Origin: an uncultured Lachnospiraceae bacterium
Lineage (GTDB): Bacteria; Bacillota; Clostridia; Lachnospirales; Lachnospiraceae
NCBI GenBank assembly: GCA_937916415.1
Contig: CALGGH010000146.1
Location: 1 to 8,353 of the forward strand
DNA: 8,353 nt
Direction: 5' to 3'
The translations under genes and the position numbers were made by a program. The stretch's first letter is position 1. Every line of letters begins with the position of its first letter. Below, one piece after another: positions 1-6,607 of the stretch. A model generated the notes under the pieces. It was not told the origin of the DNA. It worked only from the letters and a program-made list of their open reading frames with translations, and ran no database searches.

Positions 1-733
1 TAAAGGAGCATCCGCAGTAATTCTGGCGATACAGTCCGTATGCCGCGGAGAGTTCTATGGAACGCTTGTATCCTTCCCTCTTCTTGAAGTCCGACGGAAG
101 CCAGCGTGGTGCATGCCTGGCGCTATCCATGGATCCCGAAGCCGCGTCGGTTGACATAATATTGCACAAAGAACCGACCCCGATGAGTTCACGCTCCAGG
201 CGGTAACCTATCACGTTGATGCGGTCGGCATTTTTGAGCGGACTGATGGTCAGCGTGGTGGTCACGTAATCCATGCCAAGACGGGCTGCCAGCTCAAAGG
301 TTTTGGAGAGCCTGAGTTCAAAACATATCCCGCATCTGTCTCCGCCCTCGGCACAGTCTTCGTATCCCATGACCCGCTCGTAATACAGTCCGGGTTCATA
401 ATCCCCGTCAATGATGCGGATGCGCGCGGTTGCGGGCGTAACCTTCATTCCGCCTGCGAAATCGGTCATTCCCTCCGCCTCGTACCTGTCAACCTGTTCA
501 TTGTACTGCGCGATCAGCCTTTTTTCCTCGTTCAGCCGCTTGAGATACTCCGGTTCCGACGAAATGTTGGGATTGTAGTAAAACACGGTTACGTCGAAGA
601 ATTCACGCAGATACTCCAGGCAATGGCTTGAACAGGGCGCACAACAGCTGTGCAGCAGAAGCGTCGGACGCTCATCGGGATCGATAGCGTCAGTTATCTT
701 GTCAAGTTCCTTTTGATGATTGACCTTGTTCAT
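1..733 (-). CDS. queH: Epoxyqueuosine reductase QueH (C-terminus cut by window edge)
   Basis: QueH performs the last step of queuosine synthesis, reducing epoxyqueuosine to queuosine in the anticodon wobble position of tRNAs with GUN anticodons; it is the cobalamin-independent counterpart of QueG. I read 244 codons from ATG at 733; the frame runs off the window at position 1, so only the last few residues are missing. Visible family marks are HSCCAPCSS (residues 28-36) with the Cys30-Cys31 pair, Cys134-x2-Cys137 in RCGICFELR, the LTISPLKN stretch (161-168), WLPSDFKKREGYKRS near 211-225 and the terminal YCGCSF. Paired cysteines of this kind bind the iron-sulfur cluster in characterised QueH. 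The start MNKVNHQKELDKI fits the family, but no strong Shine-Dalgarno precedes it and in-frame TTG codons lie upstream, so the start is less certain than the identity. The gene follows purL on the same strand, 55 bp after its stop, and may be cotranscribed. Confidence 0.93.
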   Translation of the reverse strand, partial: MNKVNHQKELDKITDAIDPDERPTLLLHSCCAPCSSHCLEYLREFFDVTVFYYNPNISSEPEYLKRLNEEKRLIAQYNEQVDRYEAEGMTDFAGGMKVTPATARIRIIDGDYEPGLYYERVMGYEDCAEGGDRCGICFELRLSKTFELAARLGMDYVTTTLTISPLKNADRINVIGYRLERELIGVGSLCNIMSTDAASGSMDSARHAPRWLPSDFKKREGYKRSIELSAAYGLYRQNYCGCSF

Positions 734-746
734 GTTTATCCGCAAT

Positions 747-780
747 GGCCCGGGCAATCGGCTGACGCTGCTCCCGGACC
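747..780 (-). promoter_or_regulatory. GC-rich hairpin in the purL-queH gap
   Basis: In the minus-strand transcript, GGUCCGGG (780-773) can pair with CCCGGGCC (754-747), an 8-bp stem with one G-U pair and an 18-nt loop. It starts just after the purL stop codon and ends 13 nt before the queH ATG. No U run follows, so it is not a standard intrinsic terminator. It could stabilise the purL 3' end or mask translation initiation of queH; the role is inference. Confidence 0.4.
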
Positions 781-788
781 CGCATTAA

Positions 789-3700
789 TCATCTGAAATA
801 CTGCACTCCGGCCTCAAATATCCTTAGGTCCTGCTCTCCGTATATGTTGATCGCCACTCCGTCGCCGCGGCGCTCCACGTGAGCCATCTTGCCAAGTATC
901 CGTCCGTCGGGAGAAGTGATGCCCTCGATGGCATCATACGATCCGTTTACGTTGGTCTCCTCGTTCATCGTGACGTTTCCGTCAGGATCGGCATACTGCG
1001 TGGCGACCTGACCTCCGGCAAACAGCCTGTCGAGCCATTCCCTGGAAGCCACGAACCTGCCTTCGCCATGTGAAGCGGGGCTGACGTAAGTCCTGCCGGG
1101 CTCGGCCAGGGCCAGCCAGGGCGATAAGTTGGAAACGACCTTGGTATACACCATCTTGGATACGTGCCTGCCGATGGTGTTGAACGTCAGCGTCGGTGAA
1201 TCAGGCGTCTGCTGCCTGATCTCTCCGTAAGGCACGAGTCCCAGCTTGATGAGGGCCTGGAAACCGTTGCAGATTCCGAGCACGAGGCCATCCCTTTGGC
1301 CTGTCAGCTCCATTACCGCCTCGCGGATGCTTTCGTTCCTAAAGGCTGCCGCAAAGAACTTGGCGGATCCGTCCGGTTCGTCACCTGCTGAGAAACCGCC
1401 GGGGAACATGATGATCTGTGCCTGCCCTATGGCCTCCCTAAATGAGGCGACGCTCTCCCTGATGCCTTCGGCGCTCAGGTTCCTGAATATCCTGACGTTC
1501 ACGTCGGCGCCGGCCCTTTCAAAGGCCCTGGCAGAATCATATTCGCAGTTTGTCCCCGGAAAAACGGGAATGAACACCCTGGGGCGCGCAACCTTGTTTT
1601 TGCATACGTACAGATTATCCGTCTTAAAGACGTCCCTTTCGACCGGTTTGTCCTCACTCTCTGACGATAAGTAAGGGAATACGCCGTCAAGGGGCTTTTT
1701 CCATGCCTCAATGGCTTCGTCGATGCTTATGGATGCATCTCCGATCACGAACTCGCTGCAGCCGTTGATCGTTCCGATCAGGGTATAGTCCATCTCCAGC
1801 TCGTCCATGTGCGCCCTGGCAGAGGGCTCCATCTCGCAGATCACGTTTCCCAGTCCGTTCTTGAACAGGCGCGTCGCGTCGAAGTCGCTGTCAATGCTCA
1901 CGCCCAGCCTGTTGCCAAACGCCATGTGCGATAGCGCCGAAGCCACGCCATATGAGTCGACTGCGTATGCGGCCCTGACGTATCCCTCTCGGATCAGCCG
2001 AGTGATCGAGCCGTACAGTTCAAGCACCGATTCATATACGGGTATGTCATACTCGTCCTTTTCTATCTCAAAAAGGATCACGTAATTACCGGCATCCTTG
2101 AGTTCGGGCGTGATCACGTTCCTGCCGCTGCTTACGTCCACGGCAAATGACACGAGCGTGGGCGGCACGTCTATGTCATTGAACGTGCCGGACATCGAAT
2201 CCTTGCCTCCGATCGAAGGAAGACCGTATCCGATCTGTGCGTCATATGCTCCGAGCAGGGCGCAGAACGGCTGACTCCACCTGGCCGGATCGGAAGTCAT
2301 TCTCCTGAAGTATTCCTGGAAAGTAAACCTGATGCCCGAAGCGTCTCCGCCCGCGGCCACGATCTTGGCCATGGATTCGGTAACGGCATATACCGCGCCG
2401 TGATACGGACTCCAGGATGACAGGTATGGATCAAAGCCATAGCTCATCATGGTCACCGTGTCGGTGGTTCCCTTTAACGTTGGGAGCTTGGCTATCATGG
2501 TCTGCGTCTCGGTCAGCTGGGTGACGCCGCCGTAGGGCATGGTGACCGTGCCTGCGCCTATGGATGAGTCAAACATCTCGACCAGGCCTTTTTGCGAGCA
2601 GACGTTTAAGTCTGACAGCAGGGACAGCCACGCTCCGCGCACGTCGCCCGATTCCACTGCCTCGCCTACGCGGCTGATGGCATATTTATTCAGGTAATTG
2701 TCGTTCTCGTCGGGCACGTTGACCCTGACGGCATTCTCCTGATGCGCGCCGTTGGTGTCGAGGAAGGCCCTGGAGAGATTGACTATGGGCTTGCCGCGCC
2801 AGTTAAGCACGAGCCTGGGTTCCTCGGTAACCTCAGCCACGCATACGGCCTCCAGGTTCTCCTCGTCAGCGTATCCCAGGAACTTGTCCACGTCGTCCGG
2901 GGCAACCACTACCGCCATGCGCTCCTGCGATTCGGAGATGGCCAGCTCAGTGCCGTCAAGTCCCGCGTATTTCTTGGGAACCTTGTCCAGATCCACGACC
3001 AGTCCGTCCGCCAGCTCGCCTATGGCGACGCTGACTCCACCCGCGCCGAAGTCATTGCACTTTCTGATCAGCCGGCTGACCTCGGGCCTTCTGAAGAGTC
3101 TCTGTATCTTGCGCTCCGTGGGAGCGTTTCCTTTTTGAACCTCGGCTCCGCAGGTTTCGATGGAACTCTCGGTATGCACCTTGGATGAGCCGGTGGCGCC
3201 TCCGCACCCGTCACGGCCCGTCCGTCCGCCCAGCAGGATGATGACGTCGCCCGGATCGGAGGTCTCCCTAATCACGTTCCTGCGGGGTGCCGCTCCCATG
3301 ACCGCGCCGATCTCCATGCGCTTGGCCACGTAGTCAGGATGATATATCTCCTTAACGTAACCCGTGGCCAGGCCTATCTGATTGCCATATGACGAATACC
3401 CGTCGGCAGCTCCCCTGACAAGCTTCTGCTGTGGGAGCTTGCCATGCAGCGTCTCCGACACGGGAACCGTAGGATCGGCAGCGCCGGTAATGCGCATTGC
3501 CTGATATACGTAACCCCTGCCGGAAAGAGGATCCCTGATGGCGCCGCCCAGACACGTGGCCGCGCCGCCGAAAGGCTCTATCTCAGTAGGGTGATTGTGC
3601 GTCTCATTTTTGAAAAATACCAGCCATTCTTCCCTTTCGGGACCCTGGCCGTAATCCATCTCCACCGGAACCACAACCGAGCAGGCATTGATCTCATCCG

Positions 3701-4592
3701 AGACCTCCATGTCCTCAAGCTTGCCTTCGCTCCTTAGCTTGCGCATGGCCATGGTTGCCAGGTCCATGAGGCAGGGGAACCTGTCGGGACGGTCCTTATA
3801 CAGTTCTTCCCTGGTGTCAAGGTAGCTCTGATAGCTGGTTTCTATGGGAGTACGGTAAAAACCGTCATCAAACTCCACGTCGGTAAGCTCCGTGGAAAAA
3901 GTGGTATGCCTGCAGTGATCCGACCAATAGGTGTCAAGCACCCTGATCTCAGTCATGGTGGGATCACGTCTCTCCTCCTGCTCAAAATAATGCCTGACGT
4001 GCAGGAAATCCCTAAAGGTCATGGCCAGTCCGAGACTCTCATACAGGCCGCGAAGCTCCTCCTCCGACATGACGGTAAAGCCGTCAAACACTGCCACGTC
4101 ACCGGGTTCCTCGTAATCCGCCTCCAGGGTGTCCGGCTTGTCGCTGCCGGTCTCCCTCGAATCCACGGGATTGATGCAATATGCTTTTATCCGGGAAAAC
4201 TCTTCGTCAGTGACGTCACCGATTATCACGTAGGTGACGGCCGTCCGGATGATGGGATCCTCATCTTCCCTGATCAGGCGCACGCACTGTACCGCCGAAT
4301 CGGCCCTCTGGTCGAACTGACCGGGCAGATATTCTACAGAAAAAACGCGGGCTCCCGCCGGTACCTCAAGTTCATCATGATACAGTACGTCCACGGGTGG
4401 CTCCGCAAAAACCATTCCGCATGCCGCCCGGAACGTTTCATCAGAAACGTTCTGAACGTCATAGCGTATGAATACCCTTATCTTGTCGATCGTTTGGATG
4501 CCAAGGTAACTTGATGCTTCTGACTCAAGCTGCCCGGCGTGGACCGCGTAGGGGTCCTGCTTTTCCACGTAGATACGTTTGACTTTGCCCAT
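789..4592 (-). CDS. purL: Phosphoribosylformylglycinamidine (FGAM) synthase, single-chain
   Basis: This cytosolic enzyme (EC 6.3.5.3) converts FGAR, glutamine and ATP to FGAM, the fourth step of de novo purine synthesis. The product is 1267 aa, in the range of single-chain forms. Order: PurS-like N-terminal part (about 1-130); linker with WSDHCRHTTF (223-232); first synthetase half with KNETHNHPTEIEPFGG (328 on), GGRTGRDGCGGATGSS (455-470) and CNDFGAGGVS (512 on); second half with SSIGAGTVTMPYGG (676 on) and GGKDSMSGT (795-803); and a class I glutamine amidotransferase domain from about 1004. Its predicted triad is Cys1108 in GICNGFQ with His1238 and Glu1240 in AHVE. I chose ATG 4592 because AAAGGA (4607-4602) sits 9 nt upstream and the protein then begins with MGKVKRIYVEK. 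An in-frame ATG at 4667 would add 25 residues encoded mostly by an inserted repeat. The frame is intact throughout. It lies downstream of the 159-codon gene and upstream of queH. Confidence 0.97.
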   Translation of the reverse strand: MGKVKRIYVEKQDPYAVHAGQLESEASSYLGIQTIDKIRVFIRYDVQNVSDETFRAACGMVFAEPPVDVLYHDELEVPAGARVFSVEYLPGQFDQRADSAVQCVRLIREDEDPIIRTAVTYVIIGDVTDEEFSRIKAYCINPVDSRETGSDKPDTLEADYEEPGDVAVFDGFTVMSEEELRGLYESLGLAMTFRDFLHVRHYFEQEERRDPTMTEIRVLDTYWSDHCRHTTFSTELTDVEFDDGFYRTPIETSYQSYLDTREELYKDRPDRFPCLMDLATMAMRKLRSEGKLEDMEVSDEINACSVVVPVEMDYGQGPEREEWLVFFKNETHNHPTEIEPFGGAATCLGGAIRDPLSGRGYVYQAMRITGAADPTVPVSETLHGKLPQQKLVRGAADGYSSYGNQIGLATGYVKEIYHPDYVAKRMEIGAVMGAAPRRNVIRETSDPGDVIILLGGRTGRDGCGGATGSSKVHTESSIETCGAEVQKGNAPTERKIQRLFRRPEVSRLIRKCNDFGAGGVSVAIGELADGLVVDLDKVPKKYAGLDGTELAISESQERMAVVVAPDDVDKFLGYADEENLEAVCVAEVTEEPRLVLNWRGKPIVNLSRAFLDTNGAHQENAVRVNVPDENDNYLNKYAISRVGEAVESGDVRGAWLSLLSDLNVCSQKGLVEMFDSSIGAGTVTMPYGGVTQLTETQTMIAKLPTLKGTTDTVTMMSYGFDPYLSSWSPYHGAVYAVTESMAKIVAAGGDASGIRFTFQEYFRRMTSDPARWSQPFCALLGAYDAQIGYGLPSIGGKDSMSGTFNDIDVPPTLVSFAVDVSSGRNVITPELKDAGNYVILFEIEKDEYDIPVYESVLELYGSITRLIREGYVRAAYAVDSYGVASALSHMAFGNRLGVSIDSDFDATRLFKNGLGNVICEMEPSARAHMDELEMDYTLIGTINGCSEFVIGDASISIDEAIEAWKKPLDGVFPYLSSESEDKPVERDVFKTDNLYVCKNKVARPRVFIPVFPGTNCEYDSARAFERAGADVNVRIFRNLSAEGIRESVASFREAIGQAQIIMFPGGFSAGDEPDGSAKFFAAAFRNESIREAVMELTGQRDGLVLGICNGFQALIKLGLVPYGEIRQQTPDSPTLTFNTIGRHVSKMVYTKVVSNLSPWLALAEPGRTYVSPASHGEGRFVASREWLDRLFAGGQVATQYADPDGNVTMNEETNVNGSYDAIEGITSPDGRILGKMAHVERRGDGVAINIYGEQDLRIFEAGVQYFR

Positions 4593-4601
4593 AATAACAG
4601 T

Positions 4602-4607
4602 TCCTTT
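4602..4607 (-). promoter_or_regulatory. Ribosome binding site deciding the purL start
   Basis: AAAGGA on the minus strand lies 9 nt before the ATG at 4592. The longer in-frame start at 4667 lies inside the palindromic element, so this site supports the shorter protein. Confidence 0.8.
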
Positions 4608-4620
4608 CAGTTGATCATTA

Positions 4621-4774
4621 GGCACTGTAAACAAATAACTTCCTAATCTGCTTGTCTGAATTTCCATGTGACTGCGTTGTCGTCAGTCGCCGTAGCCCGC
4701 TACGACTCCTTCCTCCGCCTTGCACATGAAAATCCAGTCTGCGCATCTTTATGAAGTTATTTATTTACAGTGCC
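4621..4774. mobile_element. MITE-like palindromic element between unknown gene and purL
   Basis: The ends are 21-bp inverted repeats at 4621-4641 and 4754-4774 that match at 20 of 21 positions; both begin GGCACTGTAA when read inward. The arms stay partly complementary inward, including CATGTG (4665-4670) and CACATG (4723-4728). The middle is GTAGC-CC-GCTAC (4692-4703), whose centre (4697.5) is exactly the centre of the whole element. TTA flanks both sides (4618-4620 and 4775-4777), as expected of a 3-bp target duplication, and the right copy is the TAA stop of the neighbouring gene. There is no room for a transposase, so it would be a non-autonomous element. In the operon transcript it would fold into a long hairpin. 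I have an unverified recollection of similar repeats in Lachnospiraceae genomes. A host-derived structured repeat (REP-like) is the main alternative. Confidence 0.8.
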
Positions 4775-5254
4775 TTATTTAATGGGAACATCCCAAAATT
4801 CTATGTTTTCCCTGAGTTTCTTAATGGCCTCGAGGAATATGCCCGAAGTGACCGCCTCCGTCCACATGCTGCCCCTGCGCATGCCCTCGATCACGTACTT
4901 GCTCATGACGGCCCCTATGTTGGCCGTGTCCCTGAGCTCGCTGCGCCTGATAAGGTTCAGCTCGTCCTCCCTGGTTTTGAGGCGGTTGCGCGAATAGACG
5001 TAGACGTAGTTCCTGTCAATGAGAGGTGACGTCTGAAGCAGCTTGACGAGGGCAAGCAGCGTCGAATCATACACGGGAAAAGATATCGAGTGTTCTCCTA
5101 TACCGTCTCCCGTATAATTGTTGCTGACGTTGCCGCCCTTTTTTGACTCCAGCCAGGAAATGTACGTGATGAGCTTCTCCACTATCGGGCGATACTTATC
5201 AACCAGTTCCCGGCGAAACGCCAGGTCATCTCTTCCATCAGACCGTAAATCCAT
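4775..5254 (-). CDS. Conserved-looking small protein of unknown function upstream of purL
   Basis: The gene encodes 159 aa and I cannot assign it to a named family. It is soluble-looking, with no signal peptide or membrane segment and many charged residues. It opens with a probable helical stretch (about 10-37), then a glycine-rich segment YTGDGIGEH (47-55), SFPVYDSTLL (58-67) and a tyrosine-rich NYVYVYSRNR (82-91), and ends in a helical part rich in Lys, Arg and Glu. There are no Cys pairs and no recognisable nucleotide-binding loop. The ATG at 5254 has GGAG 5 nt upstream (after a leader hairpin), which supports the start. Its TAA stop (4777-4775) touches the palindromic element. Without that element it would lie 25 bp before purL, so it was probably the first gene of the purL transcription unit. 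A link to purine metabolism is suggested only by position. The product resembles proteins I loosely associate with Lachnospiraceae, without a firm family name. Confidence 0.8.
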   Translation of the reverse strand: MDLRSDGRDDLAFRRELVDKYRPIVEKLITYISWLESKKGGNVSNNYTGDGIGEHSISFPVYDSTLLALVKLLQTSPLIDRNYVYVYSRNRLKTREDELNLIRRSELRDTANIGAVMSKYVIEGMRRGSMWTEAVTSGIFLEAIKKLRENIEFWDVPIK

Positions 5255-5270
5255 GCGTTCTCCGTTTCCT

Positions 5271-5312
5271 GAGGTGCCGGCTTAAACAAACGCGATGCTC
5301 GCCGGCGGCCTC
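5271..5312 (-). promoter_or_regulatory. Leader hairpin upstream of the unknown gene
   Basis: GAGG and GCCGGC at 5301-5312 (read on the minus strand) pair with GCCGGC and CCTC at 5281-5271, giving a GC-rich stem of 10 bp with a small internal asymmetry and a 19-nt loop. It lies in the predicted 5' leader and ends just before the Shine-Dalgarno region of the gene starting at 5254. No run of U follows, so it looks more like a structure affecting translation or mRNA stability than a terminator. I saw no match to the purine riboswitch core. Confidence 0.5.
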
Positions 5313-5326
5313 AAATGCGATTTCGG

Positions 5327-5355
5327 ATGATAATCCATACAAAAGTTTATCACAA
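5327..5355 (-). promoter_or_regulatory. Candidate promoter for the unknown gene-purL unit
   Basis: On the minus strand TTGTGA (5355-5350) and TATCAT (5332-5327) are separated by 17 bp, matching 4 of 6 and 5 of 6 positions of the vegetative sigma-factor consensus. Transcription would start about 65-70 nt before the ATG at 5254, just before the leader hairpin. It is the best promoter-like match I found in the gap. Confidence 0.45.
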
Positions 5356-5453
5356 TTCAGCCATGTCGTGAATATGGTGCCTGCAAAAAAACAATGTTAA
5401 ACACTTGCGCAGACGACGTGGGTTATGCCATTATGTTAGTCGCGACTTCGCAC

Positions 5454-5477
5454 AGGGGTGTAGTTCAACGATAGAAC
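5454..5477 (+). other. tRNA 5'-half-like fragment (possible integration scar)
   Basis: The bases read AGGGGTG, TA, GTTC, AACGATA, GAAC. This is the layout of a tRNA 5' half: seven acceptor bases, T8-A9, a 4-bp D stem and a seven-base D loop. After it no anticodon arm, T arm or 3' acceptor strand can be formed; the sequence turns into other hairpins. A tRNA with this 5' end could be a Trp- or Gly-type. The D loop has GA where GG is usual at the conserved G18-G19 positions, so the fragment is also degenerate. It is not a functional tRNA gene. Chance resemblance is possible. Confidence 0.4.
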
Positions 5478-5484
5478 TTTGAGA

Positions 5485-5501
5485 AAATTGTCAGACAATT
5501 T
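5485..5501. repeat. Small AT-rich hairpin
   Basis: AAATTGT and ACAATTT form a perfect 7-bp inverted repeat around CAG. It sits between the tRNA-like fragment and the terminator-like palindrome, where a real tRNA would have its anticodon arm, but it has the wrong stem and loop sizes for that. Confidence 0.6.
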
Positions 5502-5506
5502 ACGGG

Positions 5507-5550
5507 AGTCCTTGAATTTACTGCAAAGTCAGTATTTTCAAGGACTTTTT
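5507..5550 (+). terminator. Intrinsic terminator-like palindrome
   Basis: AGTCCTTGAA (5507-5516) pairs with TTCAAGGACT (5537-5546), and inside it TACTG (5519-5523) pairs with CAGTA (5530-5534) around a 6-nt loop. Both stems share one centre, separated by a TT/TT mismatch. On the plus strand the stem runs into TTTTT (5546-5550), as in a Rho-independent terminator. On the minus strand the A run precedes the stem, so it would not terminate there. No intact plus-strand gene precedes it except the tRNA-like fragment, which suggests the remains of a terminated RNA gene. An integrase recognition site is another possibility. Confidence 0.6.
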
Positions 5551-5873
5551 GATTCATGCCCTTTGTTATGCTTTGTGTTATTTTGTGTTATTTTATGATG
5601 GAAAATTGGTACATTACGTATGTAATGGTACGTAAACATATAGGACTCCATAGTTTCCGACAGCTTTACAGGTGTATGCTTTGACTGGTGGGTATTAAAC
5701 CAATCATCGGATACGTCACTCCTTTCGCCTTTGAAATTCATATTTTCAAATATGGCACGTATCTGAGACATATACAGCACACCGTCATCTGACCAACTCC
5801 GCGAATTGTCTTTGCATCTATTACCAACAAGTGTGTCGTTTTGCTTTTCGCATCTGTTTGAAGAGTTTACCAT
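5538..5873 (-). CDS. Hypothetical 111-codon ORF, doubtful
   Basis: The frame encodes 111 aa with no recognisable family, signal peptide or membrane helix. It is rich in Asn, Ser, Lys and His and ends in ITQNNTKHNKGHESKSP, a basic polar tail. Its stop codon lies inside the terminator-like palindrome. Upstream of the ATG at 5873 there is only a weak AAAGAG, and no promoter is obvious. It lies in the junction between the purL region and the AT-rich accessory part, among other decayed sequences. It could be a small real gene, the 3' remnant of a longer one with a secondary start, or a chance frame; I favour one of the latter two. No other frame in 5313-5904 looks better. Confidence 0.25.
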   Translation of the reverse strand: MVNSSNRCEKQNDTLVGNRCKDNSRSWSDDGVLYMSQIRAIFENMNFKGERSDVSDDWFNTHQSKHTPVKLSETMESYMFTYHYIRNVPIFHHKITQNNTKHNKGHESKSP

Positions 5874-5912
5874 GTGAAGCTCTTTGTATATCGCGTAGCT
5901 ATATATGCTGTC

Positions 5913-6519
5913 CTATGTCCCCTCCCTGTTCAGAATGTATGCGTTTGCTATGCTTGACGTCTTTTTCTTCCGCACTGTCCCGGTAATGCCGTTCACGTCC
6001 CGGTGTTCCTTCTGGTGCGGGACGATGATGCTGTCTACCATGACATACACGGAATCGTACGGGCATGCGCCCACCATGTCGATCATGCGCTTGTCTTTGA
6101 TTTTTTCTTCATCCGGCTTCCCGTCATTATAGGCTCTTATTATCCCGTCAAGCCTATCCTTCAGCACCTTGCTGCCTTCGCCGGAGAATTCGGGATTAGC
6201 TATCGGATCCGGGATATCAGCTCCTTTTACGGGAAGTCCGTCATTGCCAAGCCATGGTGTTCTTTCAAACACCCTCTTGGCGAAGGCCTCATCGTTCTTT
6301 TGCTTATCGTTCCCGTCTTTCCGGACGATGCTCTCGATCGACGTTCTTGAAAAACAATCCGCGTCTCCGCGATGCAGGAACTCCATCAGGATGATGACAA
6401 CCAGGCCGAATGATCACCTGCCACAATGCTGAGTGGAGGTTGCTGGCTACCGCTACTGCATTCACCAGGACTGCATATATCGCAACACAGACCATTATAA
6501 AAAATCCCTGGAAAGCCAT
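5913..6519 (-). pseudogene. Frameshifted membrane-anchored protein gene, unknown function
   Basis: Two overlapping minus-strand frames appear to be halves of one gene. The first (ATG 6519, stop 6304) starts with a hydrophobic segment, residues about 6-25 (FFIMVCVAIYAVLVNAVAVA), reaches NLHSALWQVI at about 27-36, then turns into unlikely basic sequence. The second is open from 6413 and reads FGLVVIILMEFLHRGDADCF and on to a TAG stop at 5913. Removing one base near 6411 joins them into about 200 aa: two hydrophobic helices and a charged soluble part of about 145 aa. A start at ATG 6386 would give 157 aa without the second helix. An alternative ATG at 6495 has GGGA upstream. I do not recognise the soluble part (PWLGNDGLPVKG, KDRLDGIIRAYNDGKPDEE, MVGACPYDSVYVMVDSIIVP). 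Sequencing error, real decay or programmed shifting cannot be separated here. Confidence 0.5.
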
Positions 6520-6578
6520 TTTCAGCTGTCCGATTTTCGGGGTAACTCCAACTTCATCGTGTCCACTTTCTGGGGTAT

Positions 6579-6607
6579 ATTTTATCCGGCTTATTTATTT
6601 TCAACAA
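6579..6607 (-). promoter_or_regulatory. Weak candidate promoter for the frameshifted gene
   Basis: On the minus strand TTGTTG (6607-6602) and TAAAAT (6584-6579) are 17 bp apart. The -10 is fair and the -35 matches only at TTG. Transcription would begin about 50 nt before ATG 6519. The -35 lies in one arm of the inverted repeat at 6597-6636, which would suit an operator. Confidence 0.3.

Noticed and set aside
879..4514. Several plus-strand open frames opposite purL, the longest about 200 codons at 3906-4514
   Set aside because: They lie entirely antisense to a well-supported enzyme gene, show no family motifs and are explained by the purL codon pattern.
4593..4667. A 25-residue N-terminal extension of PurL
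   Set aside because: It is encoded largely by the palindromic element, and the ribosome binding site favours ATG 4592.
4621..4774. The palindrome as an ordinary Rho-independent terminator
   Set aside because: Neither arm is followed by a run of T, the structure is far longer than usual terminators, and purL would be silenced.
5256..5340. A purine riboswitch in the leader of the purL unit
   Set aside because: The conserved three-way-junction core was not found; only a single GC-rich hairpin is visible.
5454..5530. A functional tRNA gene
   Set aside because: Only the 5' half is present; no anticodon arm, T arm or pairing 3' acceptor strand follows.
5905..6432. Plus-strand frames opposite the frameshifted gene (for example 6003-6350)
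   Set aside because: No recognisable domain or ribosome binding site; they look like antisense shadows of the minus-strand coding pattern.
6560..6580. GTCCACTTTCTGGGG as a possible insertion-sequence end
   Set aside because: It resembles some IS termini by eye, but I found no matching inverted end or transposase nearby.
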